The notes beneath the pieces are model-generated. The model ran no database searches and was not told the origin of the DNA. It was given only the letters and a program-made list of their open reading frames with translations. A stretch of 59,909 nucleotides of DNA. Source: an uncultured Alteromonadaceae bacterium. Lineage in GTDB: Bacteria > Pseudomonadota > Gammaproteobacteria > Enterobacterales > Alteromonadaceae. Every line of letters begins with the position of its first letter. Within the stretch, counting starts at the first letter, position 1. The DNA is taken from NCBI GenBank assembly GCA_947501935.1, contig CANMXU010000029.1, forward strand, positions 1 through 59,909, given 5' to 3'. The position numbers and the translations under genes are program-made. Below are positions 42,960 through 51,641 of the stretch, in pieces.

Positions 42960-45900
42960 ATGAAATTTCAACTAAATAATTTAAGTTTGGCGGTACGGGT
43001 TTCTTTGTTGTCGTTGTTAACATTCCCCAACTTCGCGTTGGCGGATCAAGTTTCGGACACAGAAAAAGAAATTGCTCAACCGCAACAAGTCGCTTTAGAA
43101 AATGCAGTACAAACAGAAGACGAAGAAATTGAGCGCATCACAACAACGGGTACTCGCATTCACAAGGCAAGTTTAGAAGGCGCCAACCCAGTAAGTATTA
43201 TCACATCAGAAGATATGATAGCTGCCGGTAACATTACAATTTTTGATGCCTTATCTGATTTATCACAAAACTCGGGCCTTGTTGGCGGCGATGAGAATAC
43301 CGCCAGCTTCACACCCAATGCAAAAGTAATGAACTTAAGGGGCTTTGGTCCACAGTACACCTTGGTACTGATTAACGGCAAACGATTAGCTAGCTACCCA
43401 CAACCCTATGGCGGCTCTGCAACTGTTCTCAATGTAGATACCATTCCTGCTGCTGCAGTTAAACAAATTGAAGTATTAACTACCGGTGCCTCCGCTATTT
43501 ACGGTTCAGATGCGGTTGCTGGTGTTGTTAACATTATTTTAAAAGATAATGTAGAAGAAACTACGCTGTCAGCCATGATTGGTGGCTCTGAAGATACCGG
43601 TAATATTGAAACTCAACGCGTGCAATTAACCACAGGTTTTGATTTAGGCGATGGCAATATCACGGTAATGGCCGAGCTTTATAAGCAAGACCATGTTGTG
43701 GGTGGCGATCGTGAGAACTTTGACCACGCCAAAGATTATCCGTATATCGACATGAATGATCCTTCTGGTCGTATTCCATTTTTATTAGGTGGTGCCTTAG
43801 AGGTTGATATGTGGCGTAGTTACGGTTACGACATGTTAGGCGAAGGTAAACCAAGCTACACCGACCCAGGCCAAGAGGCCTGTGAAAACATTCCTAATAT
43901 GGAATACAAAGAACGGTTACAAGGTGAAGGAAGTAGACCAGGTTCACATGGCTTTTATTGCGGTTTAAATACTGCAGCTTATCAAACATTGCAAAATGAA
44001 AAAGACAAAGCCGCTGTAATTATCAATGGTAATTATGATATTGGCGGTGACATTACCGCAAACGGTACTTTTATGTACACTGATACTACCGCAAAAAGTG
44101 ATGCTGGTTACCTTTCTATTCGAGGGGCCACATTATCAGAGTATTCAGATGCCAATATTTTACCGTTTAAAGGTAGTAACGGCAGTTATATTTCATACCC
44201 TGACTTTACCGTTATGCAACGTTACTTTACTGGCGATGAAATCGGCGATACCGCTTACACCACAGATGAAGTAGCGATAAGTTTAAATCTTGGTTTAAGC
44301 GGCAGTGTTGGTGACTACGACTGGAAAGCAGATGTTGTAAGAAGCCAATATGAATTAGAAGGCAGCCGCCGCTGGATGAAACAAGAGCAAGCAGAAGCGC
44401 TTTATTTAGGGGAAGATTTAGGTCGAACCCTATTAGGTGAAAAGTTATATGATGGCACGGGTGCATTATCGGTATTTGACCCTATTCCTGCCAGCGCCAT
44501 TAATAGCTTGTTTGGTTACGCCAGAGATAAAAACCAAACCAGTACCACATTACTTTCAGCTGAATTAACAGGGGTATTATTTACCTTACCAGCAGGTGAT
44601 GTTCAGTCAGCATTTGTTGTTGAATATGTTAACGAAACCTTTGATTACATGCCTGATGAACGTGGCATGAATAAAATTAACGGCAGTGGTAATATTTGGA
44701 AAGATTTAGGCATAGTATCGGGTAACGGTGAGCGTTCTAGATACTCTTTTGCTAGTGAATTTTACCTGCCAATTAATAGCCACATTAATGCCACCATGGC
44801 ACTTCGTTATGATAAATATGATACCGATGATAAAGGCCAGTTTACCCCAGCAGCCAGTCTTGAGTATCGCCCTACTGACAATTTGTTAGCACGAGCAAGT
44901 TTTTCAAAAATATTTAAAGCTCCTGATATGCAATCGGTTTTTACTAAAAGCAATGGTTTCTCTTATGGTCGAGACTATGTAGCCTGTTATGAGAACTTTG
45001 CCGCTCAAGGGATATCTGCACAAGAATTTGCCAGTGGTCCAAAATCAGCTAGCTATAAATCATCATGTCGTAGCACCCAATTTAACGCTGACATCATCCC
45101 TAGTGATAGCCTTAAAAACGAAACCGGTACTTCTTATGGTTTCGGGATATTCTGGGAGCCAATTGATGGTTTAGATATTATTTGGGATTATTACAGTGTT
45201 GAAATTAATGACCAAGTTCAAACAGCTAGAGTTAGTGATTTATTGTGGGAAGAATTTGTTTGTGACAACAACTTAGACCAACCAATTACTTATGGTTGTA
45301 GCAACGTTGACAGACTAATAAGCCGCTCGCAATCTAATGGCCCTAGCGGTGAAGGTACTGAAATTACAGATATTAATACTTCACCGTTTAACTTAGCCAT
45401 GTATTCACAGTCAGGCTTTGATACTAAATTGAACTATCGTTTTGAATTTTCTGACTATATTCCAGGCCAGTTTAACGCCCGATTTACACATACCAAAATA
45501 TTATCAACTATCTCTGATGATATCGACGGTGATGACGAGCAACCTTTTGAGCACTCTAACAACATTTACAACTGGGAATCGCAAGACCGGTTAACCGCAG
45601 CTTTAACATATCAAAGTGATGACTACAGCATTACTTATAGTGTGCGTTATAACTCACCTATTGGGCCTCGCTCGCCTAAGGCAATTCGTGATGAATTTGA
45701 TAATGTTGTTTATTTTGATGAGGCAGGCGCAGTAATTCCATATATTGAAGATCCTGAAAGTGGAGTTATGGTTGATGTAGATGGTAATAATATTACTACC
45801 GTTGGCAAAATTAAAACCTCGCAAACTCGCTTATCTGCTTATGTTGTCGCGAACTTAACCGCTACATATTATGCTGATGATTGGAAAATAAGCTTAACGG

Positions 45901-46037
45901 TAAATAACCTGCATAATGCCAAAGCGCCAAGTGATGATAGTTACCTTTACCATCAAACCCCTTGGTATAACTCTTCTGTTTATCCGGGTGCTGGTTTAGG
46001 TCGACAATTCTACCTTAATACAAGTTACGAATTTTAA
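42960..46037 (+). CDS. TonB-dependent outer membrane receptor
   Basis: 1025 aa. The signal peptide ends near residue 28 (ALA). A TonB-box-like segment (EEIERITTTGTRI, about 54-66) is followed by the plug domain (VLINGKRLASYPQPYGG; GASAIYGSDAVAGVVNIIL) and a 22-strand barrel that ends in a C-terminal phenylalanine (YEF). It imports large substrates using energy from TonB-ExbBD. The plug signature matches the group found beside peptidases in Shewanella, Alteromonas and Xanthomonas. Divergence from an M16 peptidase gene makes peptides the best guess for the substrate. Length is at the high end of the family. Confidence 0.92.
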   Translation: MKFQLNNLSLAVRVSLLSLLTFPNFALADQVSDTEKEIAQPQQVALENAVQTEDEEIERITTTGTRIHKASLEGANPVSIITSEDMIAAGNITIFDALSDLSQNSGLVGGDENTASFTPNAKVMNLRGFGPQYTLVLINGKRLASYPQPYGGSATVLNVDTIPAAAVKQIEVLTTGASAIYGSDAVAGVVNIILKDNVEETTLSAMIGGSEDTGNIETQRVQLTTGFDLGDGNITVMAELYKQDHVVGGDRENFDHAKDYPYIDMNDPSGRIPFLLGGALEVDMWRSYGYDMLGEGKPSYTDPGQEACENIPNMEYKERLQGEGSRPGSHGFYCGLNTAAYQTLQNEKDKAAVIINGNYDIGGDITANGTFMYTDTTAKSDAGYLSIRGATLSEYSDANILPFKGSNGSYISYPDFTVMQRYFTGDEIGDTAYTTDEVAISLNLGLSGSVGDYDWKADVVRSQYELEGSRRWMKQEQAEALYLGEDLGRTLLGEKLYDGTGALSVFDPIPASAINSLFGYARDKNQTSTTLLSAELTGVLFTLPAGDVQSAFVVEYVNETFDYMPDERGMNKINGSGNIWKDLGIVSGNGERSRYSFASEFYLPINSHINATMALRYDKYDTDDKGQFTPAASLEYRPTDNLLARASFSKIFKAPDMQSVFTKSNGFSYGRDYVACYENFAAQGISAQEFASGPKSASYKSSCRSTQFNADIIPSDSLKNETGTSYGFGIFWEPIDGLDIIWDYYSVEINDQVQTARVSDLLWEEFVCDNNLDQPITYGCSNVDRLISRSQSNGPSGEGTEITDINTSPFNLAMYSQSGFDTKLNYRFEFSDYIPGQFNARFTHTKILSTISDDIDGDDEQPFEHSNNIYNWESQDRLTAALTYQSDDYSITYSVRYNSPIGPRSPKAIRDEFDNVVYFDEAGAVIPYIEDPESGVMVDVDGNNITTVGKIKTSQTRLSAYVVANLTATYYADDWKISLTVNNLHNAKAPSDDSYLYHQTPWYNSSVYPGAGLGRQFYLNTSYEF

Positions 46038-46090
46038 ACTTACCCAAACTGCTCCATAGCGACTTGTGGAGCACTCCCTTGGGTCTTGGA

Positions 46091-46124
46091 GAGGTTAAAC
46101 CATTCACTTGTATGGTTTAACTTC
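46091..46124 (+). other. 13-bp hairpin in the 3' region of the TonB-receptor transcript
   Basis: GAGGTTAAACCAT pairs with ATGGTTTAACTTC (one G-U pair) around an 8-nt loop. A flanking GGTCT/AGACC pair (46082-46086 and 46132-46136) can close an outer stem. There is no T run, so it is not itself a terminator. Confidence 0.7.
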
Positions 46125-46139
46125 TTACTTGAGACCACC

Positions 46140-46171
46140 AATCCGCTAGCTTTTAGCTATCGGATTTTTTT
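46140..46171 (+). terminator. Terminator after the TonB-dependent receptor gene
   Basis: ATCCGCTAGCT pairs with AGCTATCGGAT with a single mismatch around a TTT loop, and six or more T follow. Confidence 0.88.
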
Positions 46172-46182
46172 CATTTATAAAA

Positions 46183-46578
46183 TTACGCACCAGCATGCTT
46201 ATTCATAAGCTTGCTAAATACTTTTGTCATGAAATTAAATACTAGAATACCCGCTATATCAGCCAGTAAATCGCTAGCATCTAAGGTTCTGCTGGGAATG
46301 AAGTATTGACTTAACTCTTCGACTAAAACAAACAGAAAAACAAGCGTTGATCCGGCATATAGCTGAATAAACTTAAGTTCAAATTCTTTCAGTTTTAATG
46401 CAAAGTTTGCCCCTAAAGTTAACAAACCAAATAAACAAAAGTGCCCTACTTTATCGCCATAAGGAATAGCAGCCACCAGTTCAAAGAAAATACTATTTTG
46501 GCCAGTGTTAGCTAAATATATAATCCAAGAAATAAAGATAAAAAAACAGGCCGATAAAGTAGTGATGAGTTTATACAT
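46183..46578 (-). CDS. VanZ-like membrane protein
   Basis: 131 aa from the ATG at 46578; 13 further in-frame codons upstream look untranslated. It has four predicted membrane helices with the VanZ-type signatures DKVGHFCLFGLL after the first loop and EELSQYFIPSRTLDASDLLAD before the last helix. VanZ confers low teicoplanin resistance in enterococci, but most proteobacterial members have no known role. It stands alone on the minus strand after the receptor terminator. Confidence 0.82.
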   Translation of the reverse strand: MYKLITTLSACFFIFISWIIYLANTGQNSIFFELVAAIPYGDKVGHFCLFGLLTLGANFALKLKEFELKFIQLYAGSTLVFLFVLVEELSQYFIPSRTLDASDLLADIAGILVFNFMTKVFSKLMNKHAGA

Positions 46579-46646
46579 AATTTTTCTTAAAATAGGTTGA
46601 AGAGCGACGTAAAACAATAGCTGGGTAAAGGTACTGATTCGCTAAT

Positions 46647-46943
46647 TTATTCGTAACCAAACTTATACTCTCTTTTTATTTCAACTACTTGCACAATATA
46701 AGACTCATACCATTTAGCGCGTCCGTATTCTTGCGCCAATGAATGCTCAGAGTCACTTTTCCACTGGCGAATCGCTGCTTCGTTGTCCCAATACGATATG
46801 GCAATTTCATCTTTGTCTTCAGTTACCGCAACAAATTCTAAACAGCCATATTTTTCAAATGCGAGTTCACGCATTCTAGCAACGGTATTACTATATTCTT
46901 GGTTTTGAACGCCAGTTTTAGCACGAAAAATTACTGCATACAT
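46647..46943 (-). CDS. Antibiotic biosynthesis monooxygenase (ABM) domain protein
   Basis: 98 aa with a single ABM-type ferredoxin-like fold. It begins MYAVIFRAKTG, followed by MRELAFEKYGCLEF and ISYWDNEAAIRQWKSDSEHS. Small proteins of this fold are usually dimers and include monooxygenases and stress-related proteins without cofactor. No neighbouring pathway gives a substrate. The length is normal for the family. Confidence 0.85.
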   Translation of the reverse strand: MYAVIFRAKTGVQNQEYSNTVARMRELAFEKYGCLEFVAVTEDKDEIAISYWDNEAAIRQWKSDSEHSLAQEYGRAKWYESYIVQVVEIKREYKFGYE

Positions 46944-47031
46944 ACAAACACTTCCATTTGATAAAACACATTAAAGTAGAAAAATATAACTAGCCTGTAG
47001 TCACTTGTTCACATTCGCTTTACTGTACGAC

Positions 47032-47511
47032 TTAATCGCTAGTCGTTTTATTTGTTAAATTCAGCGACATAAATTTACTGTTAGGATCAGCTTTATAATC
47101 TGAAAAAGGACCACAAAAAACAAAGCCATGTTTTTGATATAAACCATGAGCTGGAACAAAATAGTCCATCGAGCCGGTTTCTAAACTTAACCTTTTAAAG
47201 CCACTAAGCTTTGCTTGTTCGATAATATAAAGCAGCAGTTTTGACGCAACACCTTGGTTTTTAAAACCACTTGAGGTTCGCATTGACTTTACTTCAGCAT
47301 GTTCATCATCAAGTTTTTTAAACGCTCCACAGCCAGCTAAATGAGTTTCATGCCAAATAGTGAAGAACTTAATTGAGGGTTCTTTCAAGCCTGTTAAATC
47401 TAACGCATGCTTACTTTCAGGTGGAGATGTCGCTTGCATATCGTCAAGGTGCTCTTGAAGTAATTGATGAATTTCTGTGCCTGATAAGTCATCAAGCTTA
47501 ATGGTAAACAC
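47032..47511 (-). CDS. GNAT family N-acetyltransferase
   Basis: 159 aa from a GTG at 47511 preceded by AAGGAG at ideal spacing; an in-frame TTG eight codons earlier is rejected because that same AAGGAG lies within the extension. The GNAT core is present: acetyl-CoA loop SSGFKNQGVASKLL, then LSLETGSMDYFVPAHGLYQK and GFVFCGPFSDYKADPNSKFM. The ending resembles the YsnE-like group. The substrate is unknown. Confidence 0.87.
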   Translation of the reverse strand: MFTIKLDDLSGTEIHQLLQEHLDDMQATSPPESKHALDLTGLKEPSIKFFTIWHETHLAGCGAFKKLDDEHAEVKSMRTSSGFKNQGVASKLLLYIIEQAKLSGFKRLSLETGSMDYFVPAHGLYQKHGFVFCGPFSDYKADPNSKFMSLNLTNKTTSD

Positions 47512-47654
47512 AAACTCTCCTTGTATAACGAACAATTAACTATGTTTGTTAGTGATTGCAGCTTATTTAGCTCATCAATTTACCTTACAATTTATTAATC
47601 ACAAAGCATTAAACTCTCAATTTAAAATGGTGAGCATCAGTTTAAAGTTTTCCA

Positions 47655-47692
47655 TAAAAAACGCCCCGCACTAGCAGGCTAGTTTGGGGCAT
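47655..47692 (-). terminator. Terminator after obgE
   Basis: GCCCC (47663-47667) pairs with GGGGC (47686-47690), and an inner CTAG pairs with CTAG. On the minus strand a run of T follows the stem. Confidence 0.82.
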
Positions 47693-47766
47693 TATTATGC
47701 TAATTTGAGTATTTACTTCCCAACATAATTACTAAAGTAAGAAGTTATTAAGTTACTCAGAAAACG

Positions 47767-48924
47767 CTACTGGCGATACTCTACTTCAACGTCGTAGTCG
47801 TCTTCATTCCAGTCTTCGTCGTCTAAATCATCATCTGACTCAGCAATAGCTTCGTCGTGGTAGGTATCCCACTTAAACTCAACGGCTTTTTCTTCTACTG
47901 ACTCTTCTACTTCATCAGGTAGTGTTTCAATGAAGTTCATCAGTTGAGAGCATAGCTCTTGCGTGCCAGTTTTATTAAAGCCTGAAATACTAAATACTTC
48001 ACCTTGCCAATCTAAACCTTTGATCACTGCATCAGTAATTTCTTTAGCTTCTTCTTCTAATAATAAATCAAGTTTATTAAACACCAACCAACGCGGCTTA
48101 CCCGCTAATTTTGGTGAATGTATTTCTAATTCATTAATAATAGTTTGTGCACTTTCAAGTGGTGATGAACCGTCAACAGGCATAACATCGACAAGATGTA
48201 ATAATACTCGACAACGCTCTAAATGTTTTAAAAATTGCGTACCTAAACCAGCACCATCAGCTGCGCCTTCAATAAGACCGGGGATATCAGCCACAACAAA
48301 ACTACGTTGACTATCTAATCTTACTACACCTAAATTTGGCACCAAGGTGGTAAATGGGTAATCTGCAACTTTAGGTTTCGCGGCAGATACACTGCGAATA
48401 AAAGTTGATTTACCAGCATTAGGTAAGCCTAATAAACCGACATCAGCAAGTAATAACAACTCAAGTTTTAAGTTACGAATTTCGCCGGGAGTACCATCAG
48501 TTTTTTGACGAGGTGCGCGGTTAGTACTGCTTTTAAAGCGAGTATTACCTAAACCATGCCAACCGCCTTTAGCCACAAGAAGTTTTTGCTCATGCTCGGT
48601 TAAGTCACCAATTTGTTCGCCGGTGTCAACATCAACTGTACGTGTACCTACTGGCACCTTTAAAAATAAATCGTCTGAACCTTTGCCGGTACAGTCACGG
48701 CTACGGCCATTTTCGCCACGCTTTGCACGATGGAAACGTTCAAAGCGATAATCAATTAGGGTATTTAAACTTTCGTCGGCAATTAAGTAAACATCGCCAC
48801 CGTCACCGCCATCACCGCCATTTGGACCACCAAATTCAATGTATTTTTCTTTGCGAAAACTCACGCAACCGTTGCCGCCGTCGCCAGCCTCAACTCTAAT
48901 TTCTACTTCATCTACGAATTTCAT
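47767..48924 (-). CDS. obgE: GTPase Obg/CgtA
   Basis: 385 aa from the ATG at 48924, which gives the usual MKFVDEVEI start; GGAG lies 12 bases ahead. The N-terminal Gly-rich Obg domain (1-158) is followed by the G domain with G1 GLPNAGKSTF, G3 DIPGLIEGA and G4 NKLD. A strongly acidic tail of about 45 residues (ESDDDLDDEDWNEDD) ends the protein. Obg is an essential GTPase that binds the 50S ribosomal subunit and links ribosome assembly to the stringent response. It lies downstream of rplU-rpmA as in most proteobacteria, but a strong hairpin separates it from rpmA. Confidence 0.96.
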   Translation of the reverse strand: MKFVDEVEIRVEAGDGGNGCVSFRKEKYIEFGGPNGGDGGDGGDVYLIADESLNTLIDYRFERFHRAKRGENGRSRDCTGKGSDDLFLKVPVGTRTVDVDTGEQIGDLTEHEQKLLVAKGGWHGLGNTRFKSSTNRAPRQKTDGTPGEIRNLKLELLLLADVGLLGLPNAGKSTFIRSVSAAKPKVADYPFTTLVPNLGVVRLDSQRSFVVADIPGLIEGAADGAGLGTQFLKHLERCRVLLHLVDVMPVDGSSPLESAQTIINELEIHSPKLAGKPRWLVFNKLDLLLEEEAKEITDAVIKGLDWQGEVFSISGFNKTGTQELCSQLMNFIETLPDEVEESVEEKAVEFKWDTYHDEAIAESDDDLDDEDWNEDDYDVEVEYRQ

Positions 48925-49032
48925 GGTGTTTTGCAACTCCGGTGGAATGACTATAATACGAATGTTTATATTATAAGTGATTATTTCTATACAGCGTAAT
49001 GATCTAGATAAAAATATAAATCACTACCAAAA

Positions 49033-49060
49033 AAAAACCCTGCCAAACAGCAGGGTTTTT
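49033..49060. terminator. Terminator between rpmA and obgE
   Basis: AAAAACCCTGC pairs with GCAGGGTTTTT (11 bp) around CAAACA. It faces both directions and should end most rplU-rpmA transcripts before obgE. Confidence 0.9.
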
Positions 49061-49077
49061 CAAAACATTAAGTATTA

Positions 49078-49335
49078 TTACTCAGCAACAATACTTACAA
49101 ACTTGCGGTTTTTAGGACCTTTAACTTCAAATTGTACTTTACCGTCAGATAAAGCAAATAAAGTGTGGTCTTTACCGATACCCATATTGGTACCAGCGTG
49201 GAATTTAGTACCACGTTGACGAACAATAATGTTACCAGCTAGAACGTTTTCGCCACCAAAGCGCTTAACACCTAGGCGTTTAGCTTCAGAATCGCGACCG
49301 TTACGTGTACTACCCGCTGCCTTCTTATGTGCCAT
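49078..49335 (-). CDS. rpmA: 50S ribosomal protein L27
   Basis: 85 aa, standard length. The N-terminus MAHKKAAGSTRNGRDSEAKR and VKRFGGENVLAGNIIVRQRG are diagnostic. The N-terminal tail reaches the peptidyl transferase centre and stabilises tRNA. It lies 17 bp after rplU, in the universal rplU-rpmA pair. Confidence 0.98.
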   Translation of the reverse strand: MAHKKAAGSTRNGRDSEAKRLGVKRFGGENVLAGNIIVRQRGTKFHAGTNMGIGKDHTLFALSDGKVQFEVKGPKNRKFVSIVAE

Positions 49336-49352
49336 TTTGAATCGCTCCTAAA

Positions 49353-49664
49353 TTAGCCGTTAATGCCAGTAATTTTCACTTCAGTGAACCATTGACGATG
49401 GCCCGCTTGTTTACGTGAATGCTTACGACGTTTAAATTTAACAATTTTAACTTTATCAGCTCGGCCTTGGTTTACAACCTCGGCTACAACTTTGCTTCCA
49501 GCAATGTAAGGCGCGCCTACATTGATTTCTTCGCCGTTAGCGATCATTAAAACGTTATCGAATTCTACTGTTGCACCTACTTCAAGCTCAAGCTTTTCTA
49601 GGCGAACGGTCTGACCTTCAGTCACACGGTGCTGTTTACCGCCACTTTGGAATACCGCGTACAT
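49353..49664 (-). CDS. rplU: 50S ribosomal protein L21
   Basis: 103 aa from the ATG at 49664 (MYAVFQSGGKQHRV), the same length as in E. coli. GGAG lies five bases ahead, so the longer frame from 49685 is rejected. The C-terminal KFKRRKHSRKQAGHRQWFTE is the rRNA-binding L21 signature. It heads the rplU-rpmA operon and is divergent from ispB. Confidence 0.98.
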   Translation of the reverse strand: MYAVFQSGGKQHRVTEGQTVRLEKLELEVGATVEFDNVLMIANGEEINVGAPYIAGSKVVAEVVNQGRADKVKIVKFKRRKHSRKQAGHRQWFTEVKITGING

Positions 49665-49892
49665 AGCTACTCCGTACTGCGTCACTATTTAAGACGCATT
49701 AATTTAAAAAATATAGGGCGCGAATTCTACTCGAAGAAATTCATCTCCGCAAGCATAAAGTAAAACAATTACTACTTTTTTTAGTATGGCGCGGATAAAC
49801 GTCATCCAAACCTTCTATACCGTTAAAAATCGTGTAAAATCCCACGTAAAAATATCTCTCTAATTGAGCAAACAGGGTAAGCACTAAGCTTT

Positions 49893-50864
49893 ATGGATCT
49901 TAAAAAAATACAAGCGTTAACAAACGATGACATGACCGCGGTAAATGATCTCATTTTTAGTCAATTACATTCAGATGTAGCCTTAATCAATCAACTAGGT
50001 ATTTACATTGTTAATGCCGGCGGCAAACGCATGCGCCCAATGCTTACCGTATTAGCGGCTCGAGCGCTTAATTATCAAGAAAGCGACCATTTATCGATTG
50101 CTGCCATTATTGAGTTTATTCATACCGCGACATTATTACATGACGATGTGGTTGATGAATCAAACATGCGCCGCGGCCGCGAAACCGCCAATGCCTTATT
50201 TGGTAATAGTGCAAGCGTATTAGTAGGCGACTTCTTATATACCCGTTCATTTCAAATGATGGTAAAGCTGAACAATATGCGCATTATGGAAATATTATCT
50301 GATGCCACCAATATTGTTGCCGAAGGGGAAGTTTTACAATTAATGAATTGTAACGATCCTGATACAACCGAAGCGAGCTACATGGAAGTGATTTACTGCA
50401 AAACGGCAAAACTGTTTGAAGCAGCCACCCGCCTTGCCGCAGTAGTTTCCAACCAAGATGAAACCATTGAGCGCGCAATGCAAGACTATGGTAAGCATTT
50501 AGGCACCGCCTTTCAGTTAGTTGACGATATTATGGATTACACCGCTGACGCTAAAGCCATGGGAAAAAATGTTGGTGACGACTTAGCAGAAGGTAAACCA
50601 ACGCTACCACTACTTTATGCCATGGAGCACGGTAACGCTAACCAGAAACAGTTAATTCGTGACGCAATTGAACATTGTACCGGCATGGATAATTTAGACG
50701 CTATTCTGGCCGCTATGGACGAAACAGGCGCTTTAGTTTATACCCAACAAAAAGCCGAGCAGGAAGCAGATAAAGCCATTGCGGCGTTAGCAATATTACC
50801 TGACTCTGAACATAAACAAGCATTGGTTGCTTTAGCGCATATTGCCGCTAACCGTAGCGTGTAA
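49893..50864 (+). CDS. ispB: Octaprenyl diphosphate synthase
   Basis: 323 aa. It builds the long isoprenoid side chain of ubiquinone from farnesyl diphosphate and isopentenyl diphosphate. The two Mg-binding aspartate motifs are DDVVD (D84, D85, D88; first Asp-rich motif) and DDIMD (D211, D212, D215). GGKRMRP (about 43-49) binds isopentenyl diphosphate. It is divergent from rplU, the classical E. coli arrangement. Chain length (C40) is assumed from the orthologue. Confidence 0.95.
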   Translation: MDLKKIQALTNDDMTAVNDLIFSQLHSDVALINQLGIYIVNAGGKRMRPMLTVLAARALNYQESDHLSIAAIIEFIHTATLLHDDVVDESNMRRGRETANALFGNSASVLVGDFLYTRSFQMMVKLNNMRIMEILSDATNIVAEGEVLQLMNCNDPDTTEASYMEVIYCKTAKLFEAATRLAAVVSNQDETIERAMQDYGKHLGTAFQLVDDIMDYTADAKAMGKNVGDDLAEGKPTLPLLYAMEHGNANQKQLIRDAIEHCTGMDNLDAILAAMDETGALVYTQQKAEQEADKAIAALAILPDSEHKQALVALAHIAANRSV

Positions 50865-50876
50865 TTAGGCGAAATA

Positions 50877-51476
50877 ATGAAAAGACATTTAGGTTTTATT
50901 TTAAACATTGCGGCTTTGGCGCTGTTTGTGCCTGGCATTTTACTACCAATGTTTTCATTAGATATGTCAGTTATTGCCAAAATTAGCGGCTCGAGCTTAT
51001 CGTCAGAGTTAGTTAATAAAGAGTTATCGCTACTCGCAACCGTACAAGAATTATGGCAAGACCAACGTTTATTAGTTGCCGGACTTATATTCGCTTTCTC
51101 TATTTGTATTCCGCTACTCAAAACATTATTAATTTTTTGGGCATATTTGAAAAGAAACACCACCCTTGAAAAACGCATCATTGAATTTATTGGCAAAATT
51201 GGTAAATGGTCAATGGCAGATGTTTTTGTTGTCGCTATATTTTTAGCGGTAATGTCGACCAATCATGGCGATACCCAGTCGTATCAACAATTGGCACTGT
51301 TTGGTTTTAAAGTAAATTTATTAATTAGCAGCGAAACCCTCTCAGCTGTTGGTTTGGGCTTTTATTACTTTACCGGTTACTGCTTATTGTCACTCTTTGC
51401 TAATCAATTAAGTCAAAGCGCGATATGCACTAAAGTGCAAGTTGATACTGATAACATTGCAGCCGATTGCAGCTAA
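50877..51476 (+). CDS. PqiA-like membrane protein
   Basis: 199 aa with four predicted membrane helices (about 7-26, 63-85, 110-130 and 160-180). It corresponds to one half of a paraquat-inducible protein A unit: a first loop with LLPMFSLDMSVIAKI and the segment KIGKWSMADVFVVAIFLAV. The zinc ribbon of full PqiA proteins is absent. It starts 12 bp after ispB and is probably co-transcribed. PqiA proteins work with MCE proteins in lipid transport; no MCE partner is encoded here. Confidence 0.8.
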   Translation: MKRHLGFILNIAALALFVPGILLPMFSLDMSVIAKISGSSLSSELVNKELSLLATVQELWQDQRLLVAGLIFAFSICIPLLKTLLIFWAYLKRNTTLEKRIIEFIGKIGKWSMADVFVVAIFLAVMSTNHGDTQSYQQLALFGFKVNLLISSETLSAVGLGFYYFTGYCLLSLFANQLSQSAICTKVQVDTDNIAADCS

Positions 51477-51641
51477 AATCACTTAACTATCTACATTTTC
51501 TCACGGCTTAGTTAACTCACTAAGCCGGCTGTGTTCTCCTCAGGCTATTGCACGATACCCCCTACACTCTATTAATGATAAACATTGTTATTCAACCATT
51601 CTATGCTAATTTTAGTAGCATACGCTTATGGATGAGTTGCT

